From contig NZ_JASVDS010000010.1 of assembly GCF_030285365.1 (NCBI RefSeq), positions 33,848 to 97,847 on the forward strand: a DNA stretch of 64,000 nt, in the 5' to 3' direction. Positions 1 through 8,307 of the stretch are shown here, in pieces. Origin of the DNA: Roseateles subflavus. Its GTDB lineage: Bacteria > Pseudomonadota > Gammaproteobacteria > Burkholderiales > Burkholderiaceae_C. Numbering within the stretch: the stretch's first letter is position 1; each line of letters opens with the position of its first letter. A model generated the notes under the pieces. That model did not search any database. It had not been told where the DNA came from and worked only from the letters and a program-made list of their open reading frames with translations. The translations under genes were made by a program, and so were the position numbers.

Positions 1-12
1 AACCGGGCGACT

Positions 13-46
13 GGCCTGCGCTGCGCCCTTCCGGGCATCGCAGGCC
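13..46. terminator. Strong hairpin at window edge, possible terminator
   Basis: An 8-bp perfect outer stem (GGCCTGCG pairing with CGCAGGCC) encloses a GCCC/GGGC inner stem with a TTCC loop. No clear T-run follows. It may end a gene lying left of the window or sit in the leader of the porin gene. The structure is seen directly; the role is a guess. Confidence 0.35.
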
Positions 47-91
47 TGACGGTTCATTCTTGAACGCCTGCCATGTTGTAAGGGGGATTCG

Positions 92-1228
92 ATGCGTACT
101 GTTCGTTTGCGTCTGGTTCCGGCCCTGCTGGGCCTGTGGGGTGCGGGTCTGCTGGGCGCGACGGCCCAGGCCCAGGAGTGGAAGACCTCGGGCTTCGCCT
201 CGCTGGTCGTGGGGCGCAGCTCCGGCGCCTGTGTGAGTGACACGGGCATGGCCTCGTCCTACCAGTCCGACTGCACCCGCTACATCGCCGACTGGGCGCA
301 TGCCGGCGTCTATTCGCAGGACTGGAGCGCCTCGCAGGAGACGCGGGCCGGCGTGCAGCTGACCTGGACCCCCACGAAGGACTGGTCCGCCACCACGCAG
401 ATCACGGCGCGCACGCGGCCGGACCAGCACCTCAACCTCGAGTGGGCCTACCTGAGCTGGACGCCCAGCCCCAGCTGGACGCTGCAGGCGGGCCGCAAGC
501 GGCTGCCGCTGTACTTCTATTCGGACTTCCAGGACATCGGCTATGCCTACAACACGATCCGGCCGAGCCCGGACGTCTACGGCTGGGACGTCGTCAACTA
601 CAACGGCCTGAGCGCCGCCTGGCGCACCGAGCTGGGCGGCTGGAACCTGCGCGTCGAGGGCCTCTACGGTGGTGAGACGAGCAAGAAGAACCCCTACTCC
701 AAGATCGTCAGCGACGATTCGCTGGACGTGCGCTGGTCCGGCATCGTGGGCGCCGTGGCGGAGCTGGAGCACGACTGGTTCAGTGCCCGTCTGAGCTACA
801 TCCGTTCCGACTTCCAGCAGGGGCTGCATGGCCAGGGCTGGGGGACGCTGCCGGATGGCTCGATGAAGGGGCGCCAGTCCTTCATCGGCATCGCGCTGAA
901 TGCGGACCCGGGGGAATGGGTGCTGCGCTCGGAGTTCGGCCGCTCCAAGCGGCCGGCCGTCGGCTACGACGCCGACTACTACCTCGCCACCGTGGGCCAC
1001 CGCTTCGGCCCCTGGACCCCCACGGTTGGCATCAGCCAGTACAAGGAAAAGGCCCGCCTCGCCGACTACTCGGCGCTGGACACCCGCAGCCTGCTGCTCG
1101 CCGTGCGCTACGAGCTCAACGCCAGCAGTGCGCTGAAGCTGCAGTGGGACCGCGTGCGCGAGCACGGCGCCCAACCCTTCGCGGGCAATGCCAACGCCCT
1201 GACGGCCTCCTGGGACCTGGTGTTCTGA
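92..1228 (+). CDS. Outer-membrane beta-barrel porin-like protein
   Basis: A 378-residue protein with a Sec signal peptide (basic start, hydrophobic core, cleavage after AQA near residue 27). The mature part is rich in alternating aromatic/polar stretches typical of beta strands and ends in an aromatic residue (DLVF), as outer-membrane barrels do. The start follows AAGGGGG about 10 nt upstream. The next gene encodes a small periplasmic phosphate-binding-like protein, and pairs of this kind occur in proteobacteria. The substrate is not evident. It could be a phosphate- or anion-selective porin, but no diagnostic motif was recognised. Confidence 0.7.
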   Translation: MRTVRLRLVPALLGLWGAGLLGATAQAQEWKTSGFASLVVGRSSGACVSDTGMASSYQSDCTRYIADWAHAGVYSQDWSASQETRAGVQLTWTPTKDWSATTQITARTRPDQHLNLEWAYLSWTPSPSWTLQAGRKRLPLYFYSDFQDIGYAYNTIRPSPDVYGWDVVNYNGLSAAWRTELGGWNLRVEGLYGGETSKKNPYSKIVSDDSLDVRWSGIVGAVAELEHDWFSARLSYIRSDFQQGLHGQGWGTLPDGSMKGRQSFIGIALNADPGEWVLRSEFGRSKRPAVGYDADYYLATVGHRFGPWTPTVGISQYKEKARLADYSALDTRSLLLAVRYELNASSALKLQWDRVREHGAQPFAGNANALTASWDLVF

Positions 1229-1260
1229 GCCGCCGTCGCGTGAAAGACAAGGAGATGAAG

Positions 1261-1698
1261 ATGGTGCATGCAAAGAGTTTCAGAAACGTGGCCTGCCTGC
1301 TGGCCGGCGGACTCCTGGCGCTGGCGGCGCAGGCGCAGGTGGCGGTCATCGTCAACCCGAAGAGCAGCCTGGCCAACCTGACGCCCGAGGCCGCGGCGAG
1401 CGTGTTCCTCGGCCGTGCCAACGCCTTGCCCGGCACCGCCGGCACGGCGGCGCTCGTGGACCTGCCCGAGGGCAGTGCGGCCCGCGATCAGTTCTACAGC
1501 AAGGCCGCCGGCAAGACGTCCGCGCAGGTGAAGGCCGCGTGGTCCCGCCTGACCTTCTCGGGCAAGGCGACGCCGCCCAAGGAAGTGGCCACCGCGGCCG
1601 ACGTGAAGAAGTTCGTGGCGGCGAACCCCGAAGCCGTCGGCTACATCGAGAAGTCCGCGGTCGACAGCACCGTGAAGGTGGTGCTGACGCTGGACTGA
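1261..1698 (+). CDS. Small periplasmic PBP-like (PstS-related) protein
   Basis: A 145-residue exported protein with signal peptide cleavage after AQA. The mature domain starts VAVIVNPKSS and has the 'L..EAAASVFLG' and 'NPEAVGYIEK' patterns of small phosphate-ABC-transporter substrate-binding-like proteins (PBP-like domain 2). It is about half the length of true PstS, so ligand binding may differ. Two start codons are close together. ATG 1261 sits 6 nt after GGAG, whereas ATG 1255 abuts it, so 1261 was chosen. It lies 32 nt after the porin gene and is probably co-transcribed. No transporter permease or ATPase is nearby. Confidence 0.7.
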   Translation: MVHAKSFRNVACLLAGGLLALAAQAQVAVIVNPKSSLANLTPEAAASVFLGRANALPGTAGTAALVDLPEGSAARDQFYSKAAGKTSAQVKAAWSRLTFSGKATPPKEVATAADVKKFVAANPEAVGYIEKSAVDSTVKVVLTLD

Positions 1699-1786
1699 GG
1701 GCCGGCGCGATGCCTGCTTGAGATCAAGTCGCGGCCGCTGATCCCGGGGCATGCTGGGGGCAGCCGCACTCGCCCCGGAGGGCCTC

Positions 1787-2371
1787 ATGACACGCATCCT
1801 CATCCTGCAGGGCCACCCGGACGCCGGGGCGCCCCACCTCTGCCACGCGCTGGCTGAGGCCTATGCCGCGGGCGCGCGCGAAGCGGGCCATGAACTGCGC
1901 CAGCTCGACGTCGCGCGGCTGGACTTCCCCCTGCTGCGCTCGCAGCAGGACTGGGAGCACGGGACGCTGCCGGAGGGCTTGCGGCAGGCCCAGGACGACA
2001 TCGCCTGGGCGCAGCACCTGCTCATCGTCTTTCCCCTGTGGCTGGGCGAGATGCCGGCGCTGCTCAAGGGCTTCCTGGAGCAGGTCGCGCGGCCGGGCTT
2101 CGCCTTCAAGGCCGAGGGCGGCAACCCCTTCGGCCGCAAGGGCCTGCAGGGGCGCTCGGCGCGGGTGCTGGTCACCATGGGCATGCCGGCGCTGGTGTAC
2201 CGCTACTACTTCCGCGCGCACAGCCTCAAGTCGCTGGAGCGCAACATCCTCGGCTTCGTCGGCATCGCGCCGATCCACGAGACGCTGATCGGCATGGTCG
2301 GGCAGATGAGCGCCGCGCAAGCGCAGGCCCACCAGGAGAAGCTGCGACGGCTGGGGCAGCGGGCGGCCTGA
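1787..2371 (+). CDS. NAD(P)H dehydrogenase (quinone)-like flavodoxin-fold protein
   Basis: A 194-residue cytosolic protein of the flavodoxin-like fold 2 family (MdaB/KefF/NQO type). It has the opening beta strand RILILQGHPD, the LIVFPLWLGEMPALLKGFLEQV segment that contacts flavin, and a central VLVTMGMPA strand. These enzymes use NAD(P)H and FMN or FAD for two-electron reduction of quinones or act as ancillary subunits. The start ATG follows GGAG by about 6 nt. It is a single gene, convergent with the membrane protein gene at 2405. The physiological substrate is not known from sequence. Confidence 0.75.
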   Translation: MTRILILQGHPDAGAPHLCHALAEAYAAGAREAGHELRQLDVARLDFPLLRSQQDWEHGTLPEGLRQAQDDIAWAQHLLIVFPLWLGEMPALLKGFLEQVARPGFAFKAEGGNPFGRKGLQGRSARVLVTMGMPALVYRYYFRAHSLKSLERNILGFVGIAPIHETLIGMVGQMSAAQAQAHQEKLRRLGQRAA

Positions 2372-2404
2372 CGGCGGACCGGTGCCGCTCTGCCGGCGCC
2401 CCGC

Positions 2405-2998
2405 TCAGTGCCACCAGCGCAGCCAGCGGCTGCTGAGGGCCTGCCGCCAGTTGACGCGGGTGAACAGCCACACGCCCAGCAGCAGCAGGCACTGGCTGAC
2501 GACGAAGTAGATCCCGGAGGCCAGGCCGCTGAACTGCAGCTGCAGCTGGCGCCCGGCATAGCTGCCCCCGATCACGGCCAGCGTGTAGCTCACGAACCGG
2601 CCGGCGAAGAAGGGCCAGGCCAGCAGGCGCAGCGGGGCGCGCGCGAGGCCGTAGGCCAGGAACAGCACGTTGGAGGGCAGGGGGCTGATGGCGAACGCCA
2701 GGAAGGCCAGCGTGCTGGCGCGCTGGTGGCCGTCGATGGCGCGGGCCACGGCGAGCATGTTCTCGCGCATGGACGGCCGCATCCAGCGGCTGTCGCTGAT
2801 GCGCTGGGCCGAGCGCGCCAGCAGCAGCCGCCCGCCCGTGGCCGCGCAGGCCGCGACGCCGGCGATGGCCAGCGGCGCCGTGCCGGGCTGCTGCAGGGCG
2901 TAGAAGGCCAGCAGCATCCAGGTCGGCGGCGCGAAGGCCGGCATGGCATTGAGCACGAACACGCCGCCCGCCAGCAGCAGCAGGCTGAGTTCAGGCAT
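2405..2998 (-). CDS. Polytopic inner-membrane protein, possibly VTT/DedA-like
   Basis: A 197-residue hydrophobic protein with four to five predicted membrane segments: residues 3-20, 40-60, 105-122, 135-150 and 160-180. A basic loop near residue 60-80 and the small-residue-rich segment LAFAISPLPSNVLFLAYGLA resemble the VTT (SNARE-associated, DedA) domain, but I do not see the full signature. Its start overlaps the end of the LysR gene by 8 nt on the same strand, so the two are translationally linked and the membrane protein is downstream. Function unknown. Confidence 0.6.
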   Translation of the reverse strand: MPELSLLLLAGGVFVLNAMPAFAPPTWMLLAFYALQQPGTAPLAIAGVAACAATGGRLLLARSAQRISDSRWMRPSMRENMLAVARAIDGHQRASTLAFLAFAISPLPSNVLFLAYGLARAPLRLLAWPFFAGRFVSYTLAVIGGSYAGRQLQLQFSGLASGIYFVVSQCLLLLGVWLFTRVNWRQALSSRWLRWWH

Positions 2999-3899
2999 CG
3001 CGTGCTCCGGAAGGCGACGACGGGCGGCTCGCGGGGGCCAGCAGCTCGACCAGGCGCTGCCCGGCGCGCCCGAGCGGGCGGTCCAGGCGCTGCACGAGCC
3101 AGGGCGTGAAGCGGTAGCGGGAGCCGCCCTCGTAGGCCAGCTCCAGCAGGGCGCCGCTGGCCAGGGGCTCGTCCGCCAGGTAGCGGGGGATCCAGCCGAA
3201 GCCCATGCCCATCAGCAGCGCCTGGCGCTTTGCCATGAAGCCGGAAAGATAGAAGACGCGTTCACCACCAAACATGTGTCGATCATCGCCGCGTTCGCTG
3301 CTGTCCTGCACGCTCAGCTCCACATGGGCCTGCAGCTCCGCCAGCGTGGCCGGGCGGCCCTGCCGGGCCAGCGGATGCCCGGGCGCGACGCACAGCACGC
3401 ATTCGACCTCCGGCAGCGCCAGCGCGCGGCACTGGGCGGCGGGCTCGTACTCCTTGACCAGCATCAGGTCGGCGCGGTCCTTCTCGAAGCGGTACTGCAC
3501 GCCGTGCAGGAACTCAATCTTGAGCTGCACCCGGGTCGGGATGCCTTCGTCCGCCAGCTGCTTGAGCGCCTGCAGCGTGTCCGCCTGCGGCAGGATGCCG
3601 TCCACCACGACCAGCAGGCGCGGCTCCCAGCCCGTGGCGAGCTGCTGCGCGAGTGCCTCGACCTGGTGCGCGTGCTGCAACAGGCGCCGCCCCTCGGCCA
3701 GCACGGCCTCGCCTTGCGGCGTGAGCCGCACGCGGTAGCCGCTGCGGTCCAGCAACGGCAGGCGCAGCTGCTCCTCCAGCTTCTTGACCTGGTAGCTCAC
3801 GGCCGAGGTCACCTTGTGCAGGTGCTCGGCCGCCTGCGCGTAGCTGCCCGTGGTGACCACGGCGTCGAGCGCGGCAAGGGCGTCCAGGTCGAGCTTCAT
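2991..3899 (-). CDS. LysR-family transcriptional regulator, divergent from hppD
   Basis: A 302-residue LysR-type protein. An N-terminal winged HTH occupies residues 3-62 (LDALAALDAVVTTGSYAQAA, then SAVSYQVKKLE), followed by a linker helix and a periplasmic-binding-like effector domain. The gene is transcribed away from hppD across a 114-bp gap holding a CTTG-N11-CAAG box, the T-N11-A form used by LysR proteins. This suggests it autoregulates and controls hppD or responds to an aromatic metabolite. The HTH resembles the ArgP/IciA branch, where the effector can be an amino acid. The effector here is unknown. Confidence 0.88.
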   Translation of the reverse strand: MKLDLDALAALDAVVTTGSYAQAAEHLHKVTSAVSYQVKKLEEQLRLPLLDRSGYRVRLTPQGEAVLAEGRRLLQHAHQVEALAQQLATGWEPRLLVVVDGILPQADTLQALKQLADEGIPTRVQLKIEFLHGVQYRFEKDRADLMLVKEYEPAAQCRALALPEVECVLCVAPGHPLARQGRPATLAELQAHVELSVQDSSERGDDRHMFGGERVFYLSGFMAKRQALLMGMGFGWIPRYLADEPLASGALLELAYEGGSRYRFTPWLVQRLDRPLGRAGQRLVELLAPASRPSSPSGARDA

Positions 3900-3909
3900 G
3901 ATCGATTTT

Positions 3910-3928
3910 CTTGAATGAGTTTCACAAG
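3910..3928. promoter_or_regulatory. LysR-type operator, CTTG-N11-CAAG
   Basis: A 4+4 bp inverted repeat with an 11-nt spacer begins 11 bp from the LysR start codon, in the divergent LysR/hppD gap. It matches the T-N11-A architecture of LysR boxes. The assignment to the adjacent regulator is inference from position. Confidence 0.5.
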
Positions 3929-3929
3929 G

Positions 3930-3950
3930 AAATTCGCTTTCTTCGAATTT
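3930..3950. promoter_or_regulatory. Perfect inverted repeat AAATTCG-N7-CGAATTT
   Basis: A perfect 7-bp inverted repeat with a 7-nt spacer lies next to the CTTG-N11-CAAG box and upstream of hppD. It is AT-rich in a very GC-rich genome, which favours a binding site or promoter element over chance. It may be a second LysR site or the operator of another regulator. Confidence 0.4.
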
Positions 3951-4013
3951 AAGCCCCTAGAAAAATCAGGGTCAATCCATCCAACGGCTTCTTTCAGGAA
4001 AAGAGGAGACCCC

Positions 4014-5057
4014 ATGAGCCAGATCAATCCCTGCGGCCTGCGCGGCATCGAGTTCACCGAGTTCTGCGGCCCCGACCTGCAGCACCTGGAAGACCTGTTC
4101 TGGGCCTTCGGCTTCTCCAAGCTGCGCCGCCATGCGCAGAAGAACATCAGCTACTTCCGCCAGAACGACATCCATTTCCTGCTCAACGGCGAGCGGGACG
4201 GCCACTCGGCCCAGTTCGCCCGCCGGCATGGCCCGGCCATCAGCGCGATGGGCTGGCGCGTGGACGACGCCCAGGCCGCGCTGCAGGCCGCCGTGGCCCG
4301 TGGCGCCGTCGAGGTGCCGGCCGCCCTGAAGGACCATGCCTATCCGGCCGTCTGGGGCATCGGCGAGAGCGTGATCTATTTCATCGGCGCCGACCAGGCC
4401 GCCTCTGCCCCGCTGTCCCTCTACGAGCGCGATTTCGTGGCGCTGGAGCAGCCGCTCGTCCAGCCGGACAAGGGCTTCCTCGTGGTCGATCACCTGACCA
4501 ACAACGTGCCGCCCGGCGAGCAGGACCGGTGGGCCTCGTTCTACAAGGACATCTTCGGCTTCACCGAGGTGCGCTACTTCGACATCCAGGGCGTCAAGAC
4601 CGGCCTGACCAGCTTCGCGCTGCGGTCGCCGGACGGCTCCTTCTGCATCCCCATCAACCAGCCCAAGGACGACAAGGACCAGATCGCCGAGTACCTGCGC
4701 GAGTACAAGGGCCCGGGCGTGCAGCACCTGGCCTTTCTGACGAGGGACATCCTGGCCTCGCTGGACGCGCTCGAGGGCAGCCCCATCGAGACGCTGGAGA
4801 TCGATGCCGACTACTACGCCGAGGTCTTCGACCGCGTGCCCGGCGTGCGCGAGGACCATGCCCGCCTGCAGCAGCACCAGGTGCTCGTGGACGGCGACGA
4901 GCAGGGCTATCTGCTGCAGATCTTCACCAAGAACATCATCGGCCCGATCTTCATCGAGATCATCCAGCGGGCAAACAACCTGGGCTTCGGCGAGGGCAAC
5001 TTCGGCGCGCTGTTCCGCTCGCTCGAGAAGGACCAGGAACGCCGCGGCCTGATCTGA
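4014..5057 (+). CDS. hppD: 4-hydroxyphenylpyruvate dioxygenase
   Basis: A 347-residue non-haem Fe(II) dioxygenase converting 4-hydroxyphenylpyruvate to homogentisate in tyrosine/phenylalanine catabolism. Two vicinal-oxygen-chelate domains are present. The iron ligands are visible as His160 (VDHLTNN), His238 (GVQHLAF) and Glu315 (FIEIIQR). The length is typical of the bacterial enzyme. The frame stays open upstream, but ATG 4014 follows AAGAGGAG at good spacing and begins the conserved N-terminus. A divergent LysR gene and two palindromes precede it. No homogentisate dioxygenase or fumarylacetoacetase gene is in this window. Confidence 0.95.
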   Translation: MSQINPCGLRGIEFTEFCGPDLQHLEDLFWAFGFSKLRRHAQKNISYFRQNDIHFLLNGERDGHSAQFARRHGPAISAMGWRVDDAQAALQAAVARGAVEVPAALKDHAYPAVWGIGESVIYFIGADQAASAPLSLYERDFVALEQPLVQPDKGFLVVDHLTNNVPPGEQDRWASFYKDIFGFTEVRYFDIQGVKTGLTSFALRSPDGSFCIPINQPKDDKDQIAEYLREYKGPGVQHLAFLTRDILASLDALEGSPIETLEIDADYYAEVFDRVPGVREDHARLQQHQVLVDGDEQGYLLQIFTKNIIGPIFIEIIQRANNLGFGEGNFGALFRSLEKDQERRGLI

Positions 5058-5196
5058 GCCGGCCCCGGCAGGCACACGGGGCGCACAAGGCACCCGACGG
5101 CGCCCACAAGTTCACGCGGGGGCGCTGCGCGCACGGCCGGTGTCCGCCGGGAGGCGGCCCGCCGGCGCTAGCCTAGCGGGAGCCGGAGCCCCGCCC

Positions 5197-5598
5197 ATGA
5201 CAAAGAAGTTGCTGGTCGTCGAAGACCAGTCCGAGATCCGCCAGTTGCTGCGCATGACCCTCGAGGACGACGACCTCGAGATCTTCGAGTGCGCGGATGC
5301 CGCCACGGGCGAGATCCTCGCGCGGCAGATCATGCCGGATGCGATCGTGCTCGACGTCATGATGCCGGGCCCCTTCGACGGGCTCGAGCTGTGCCGGCGC
5401 CTCAAGACCGACCCGACGATGTCGGCCATCAAGGTGCTGATGGTCAGCGCCCGCGGCCATCGCAACGATGTGCTGATCGGCCGCCAGGCCGGCGCCGACG
5501 AGTACCTCGTCAAGCCCTTCAGCCCCCAGCGTGTGGCCGAGCAGCTCCGCGCCTGGTTCGACGGGCCGCCGCCCCTGCAGCCCGACATCGCGGTCTGA
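5197..5598 (+). CDS. Stand-alone receiver-domain response regulator
   Basis: A 133-residue CheY-like protein made of a receiver domain only. All phosphotransfer residues are visible: acidic pair Glu9-Asp10, phospho-acceptor Asp53 (VLDVMMPG), switch Ser84 and Lys106 (LVKPF). The start follows GGAG by about 9 nt. No kinase gene is adjacent, so the partner is unknown. A clear paralogue follows at 5789, and the pair looks like a tandem duplication. Confidence 0.88.
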   Translation: MTKKLLVVEDQSEIRQLLRMTLEDDDLEIFECADAATGEILARQIMPDAIVLDVMMPGPFDGLELCRRLKTDPTMSAIKVLMVSARGHRNDVLIGRQAGADEYLVKPFSPQRVAEQLRAWFDGPPPLQPDIAV

Positions 5599-5788
5599 GC
5601 GCGGATCGCCCGCCCGCGGACGCGGGTCCGGGCAAACACCGAGCCCCCGGTTCGTGACATTTGTCGCGCGCCGTGGGCCGCCGTCACCGGAATCAGGCCG
5701 GCGTCAGGACAAACCCCTTGGTCAGGTGTTGCGTGCTTTGCGACCCTTCGCCCGGTTTCCCGACACCCCCCTTTTTGAAAGGTGCGTG

Positions 5789-6187
5789 ATGCGCAAGCAG
5801 TTGTTGCTCATTGAATCCCGGACGGACATCCGCCAGCAGTTGCGAGCCAGCCTCGAGACCGAGGACGTCGACATCCTGGAATGTGCCGACGCTGCCACGG
5901 CCGAGATCCTGGCCCGCAGCTGCCGCCCGGATGCGGTCGTGCTGGACCGCTTCATGCCCGGCCCCGTGGACGGCATGGAGCTGTGCCGTCGCATCAAGGC
6001 GGACCCGAGCCTGTGGCGGACCAAGATCCTGATGCTGGGCGGCAACCAGTTCGAGGACATCGTCATCGACCTCGCCGACGGCGCCGACGAGTACCTGCCG
6101 GAGGCCTGCCCCGCCCATCACGTCCAGCAGCAGCTCTCCGCCTGGCTGGAAGACGTGCCCGAGACGATTCTCGATATCTCGCTGTAA
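5789..6187 (+). CDS. Degenerate receiver-domain protein (paralogue of upstream gene)
   Basis: A 132-residue protein, roughly half identical by eye to the receiver at 5197, including the shared ECADAAT.EILAR and MPGP.DG.ELCRR segments. It keeps the acceptor Asp53 but has lost other active-site residues: the acidic pair is Glu9-Ser10, the switch Ser/Thr is Gly84, and the conserved Lys is Glu105 (LPEAC instead of LVKPF). This is the pattern of a pseudo-receiver that probably is not phosphorylated normally. It may act as a partner or phosphorylation-independent output. A start at 5789 (GAAAGG upstream) gives a full domain. Confidence 0.8.
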   Translation: MRKQLLLIESRTDIRQQLRASLETEDVDILECADAATAEILARSCRPDAVVLDRFMPGPVDGMELCRRIKADPSLWRTKILMLGGNQFEDIVIDLADGADEYLPEACPAHHVQQQLSAWLEDVPETILDISL

Positions 6188-6202
6188 CTGCCGCGCCCTA
6201 TC

Positions 6203-6577
6203 ATGGGCCGCATGAAGCTGGCCCTGATCGCCCATGACGGCAAGAAGCAGGAGATGGTCGCGCTTGCGACCGAGTTCCGCGGATTCCTCGCCCGCTGCAC
6301 GCTGATGGCCACCGGCACGACCGGCGGCCGCCTGCAGCGCGAATGCGGCCTCACGGTCGAGTGCCTGCTCTCCGGCCCCCTGGGCGGTGACCTGCAGATC
6401 GGGGCCCGCCTGGCCGTGGGCGAGGTGGACGCCGTGATCTTCCTGCGCGACCCCATGACGCCGCAACCGCACGAGCCGGACATCAACGCCCTCGTGCGGG
6501 CCTGCGACGTGCACGACGTGCCCTGTGCCACCAACGTCGCGAGCGCCCGCCTGCTGCTGGGCGCGCTGCAGGGCTAG
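6203..6577 (+). CDS. mgsA: Methylglyoxal synthase
   Basis: A 124-residue enzyme converting dihydroxyacetone phosphate to methylglyoxal and phosphate. Family motifs are clear: [10 protein letters not shown] at the start, a phosphate-binding ATGTTGG, SGPLGGD with the catalytic Asp, PHEPD with the catalytic His, and a C-terminal CATNVASA. It is shorter than the 152-residue E. coli protein because both ends are trimmed, but the catalytic core is complete. ATG 6203 and ATG 6212 are both possible starts. The gene ends 4 nt from the convergent hydrolase gene. Confidence 0.92.
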   Translation: MGRMKLALIAHDGKKQEMVALATEFRGFLARCTLMATGTTGGRLQRECGLTVECLLSGPLGGDLQIGARLAVGEVDAVIFLRDPMTPQPHEPDINALVRACDVHDVPCATNVASARLLLGALQG

Positions 6578-6581
6578 CGGT

Positions 6582-7247
6582 TCAGGCCAGGTGCATCTTC
6601 AGGAAGGCGACGCTGCGCTGCCAGGCCAGCGCCGCGGCGGCCGCGTCGTAGACCTCGGGGCGGGCCGCGTTGAAGAAGGCGTGGTCGGCCTCGTAGTGAT
6701 GGCACTCAGGCGCCTGGCCCGCACCACGCATCGCCGATGCCAGCTGCGCGGCCGCAGCGGGCGTGCACCAGTCGTCGCGCGTCGCGAAGTGGCCCTGGAA
6801 GGGCACGCGGATGCGGGCCGGGTCGGCGAAGGCCGCCGGCGGAATCCCGTAGAAGCACACCGCCGCGCCCAGCTCGGGCACATGCACCGCCGCGGCGACG
6901 GTGAGCGCACCTCCCATGCAGAAGCCGAGCGTGCCCACCTTGCGCCCTTGGGCCGCCAGATGCAGCACGGCTCCGCGCAGGTCCTGATGCGTGGCATCGG
7001 GGAAGTCCAGCCCATTCATGAGGTGGCTGGCCTCGTCGGCGCTGCTCGCGAGACGGCCGCGGTAGAGGTCCGGGGCGAGCGTCTCGAAGCCGGCGGCGGC
7101 GAAGCGGTCGGCCACGGCGCGGATGTGGTCGTTGAGCCCCCACCATTCCTGGATCAGCACCAGCCCGGGCGAGCCCGGCGCGGCCGATGCCAGATAGCCC
7201 TGGCTGCGCTGCCCGTCCGGGCGGCTGAACTCGATCATCTGTCCCAT
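6582..7247 (-). CDS. Dienelactone hydrolase family protein
   Basis: A 221-residue alpha/beta hydrolase of the dienelactone hydrolase family. The nucleophile elbow is GFCMGG (Cys in place of Ser, as in DLH). The catalytic Asp lies in the ATRDDW region and the His in YEADHAFFN. An oxyanion-type LIQEWWGLN segment sits near residue 35, as in carboxymethylenebutenolidase. The start ATG 7247 follows AGGAGA at about 8 nt; the open frame extends further upstream without support. No other chlorocatechol genes are nearby, so the true ester or lactone substrate is uncertain. Confidence 0.88.
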   Translation of the reverse strand: MGQMIEFSRPDGQRSQGYLASAAPGSPGLVLIQEWWGLNDHIRAVADRFAAAGFETLAPDLYRGRLASSADEASHLMNGLDFPDATHQDLRGAVLHLAAQGRKVGTLGFCMGGALTVAAAVHVPELGAAVCFYGIPPAAFADPARIRVPFQGHFATRDDWCTPAAAAQLASAMRGAGQAPECHHYEADHAFFNAARPEVYDAAAAALAWQRSVAFLKMHLA

Positions 7248-7335
7248 GCGGCGTCTCCTGGCAGGTGGTGGACGGGAGCTGGCTATCATCGCACCGGCAT
7301 GGCCGACGCAAACGGCCGGCCAGGGGAGGACACCT

Positions 7336-8307
7336 ATGAGTCTGCATGAGCAGCTGTATCGATGGACGGCGGAGCAAGACCTGGCACCGCCGCAGGCGCG
7401 CCAGCTCTGGGCCCTGAGCGGGCTGGACCAGCCGCCGCGCGACGTGCTTGAGCGTCTGCGCCTCGGCGCGGCCGGCCTGGCCGCAGGACTGCTGGGCCTG
7501 GGCGTGATGATGTGGGTGGCGGCCAACTGGGGCGAGCTGCCCCGCGCGGCCCGCTTCGGCCTGCTGCAGGGCCTGCTGGCGAGCACGCTTTTGGGCGCCT
7601 GGGCGCGCCCGGCCTGGCGCGGGGCCTTCGGCCTGCTGGCGCTGCTCAGCCTGGGCGGCCTGCTGGCGCTGTTCGGCCAGACCTATCCCACCGGTGCCGA
7701 CGCCTGGCAGCTCTTCGCGCTGTGGGCGGCGCTGGCCCTGCCGCTGTGCTGGGGCGCCCGCAGCGAGCTGGTGTGGACGCCCTGGGTGCTGGTCATGGTC
7801 ACGGCCATCGGCCTGTGGATGCATGCCCATGTCGGCTTCCGCTGGACGGTCACGACCTCCACGCTGCGGGTGCATGCCTGCGGCTTCGTGGCACTGGCCC
7901 TGCTGTGCGCCGCCATGGCCCTGAAGCCGGCGACGCCCGGGGTGCAGCCGTGGGCCTGGCGGGCCGCGGTGCTGCTGGGCGTGATCTCGCTGTCTGCCAC
8001 GGCCCTGGGCGGCCTGTTCGAACGGGAGGTGCAGCCGCAGTTCGGGCTCGGCCTGGCGGTGCTGGCCGGCGGCTTGGCAGCGGCCTGGCACTGGCGGGAG
8101 GTGTATGCGCTGAGCGCCCAGGCGCTGGCGCTGGACACCCTGCTGCTGTGCGGCCTGGCCCGCGCGATGCTGGAAGGCCAGCACGGCGAGCCCCTCGGCA
8201 CGCTGCTCGTGCTGGGGCTGGCGGCCGCCGGCCTCCTGACGCTGAGCGTGCAGCTCATCCTGCGCCGCACACGCGCTGCGGCCGTCTCGCCGGAGGTCAC
8301 GCCATGA
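7336..8307 (+). CDS. DUF2157 inner-membrane protein
   Basis: A 323-residue polytopic membrane protein. A short cytosolic N-terminus (residues 1-45) is followed by about ten closely spaced hydrophobic segments, with the FGQTYPTGADAWQLFALWAALALP stretch typical of DUF2157 proteins. A GGGGAGGA Shine-Dalgarno precedes ATG 7336. A -10-like TATCAT lies about 45 nt upstream. It overlaps the next gene by 4 nt (ATGA), so both are co-translated and probably form a complex or act in sequence. The biochemical role of this family is unknown. Confidence 0.82.
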   Translation: MSLHEQLYRWTAEQDLAPPQARQLWALSGLDQPPRDVLERLRLGAAGLAAGLLGLGVMMWVAANWGELPRAARFGLLQGLLASTLLGAWARPAWRGAFGLLALLSLGGLLALFGQTYPTGADAWQLFALWAALALPLCWGARSELVWTPWVLVMVTAIGLWMHAHVGFRWTVTTSTLRVHACGFVALALLCAAMALKPATPGVQPWAWRAAVLLGVISLSATALGGLFEREVQPQFGLGLAVLAGGLAAAWHWREVYALSAQALALDTLLLCGLARAMLEGQHGEPLGTLLVLGLAAAGLLTLSVQLILRRTRAAAVSPEVTP

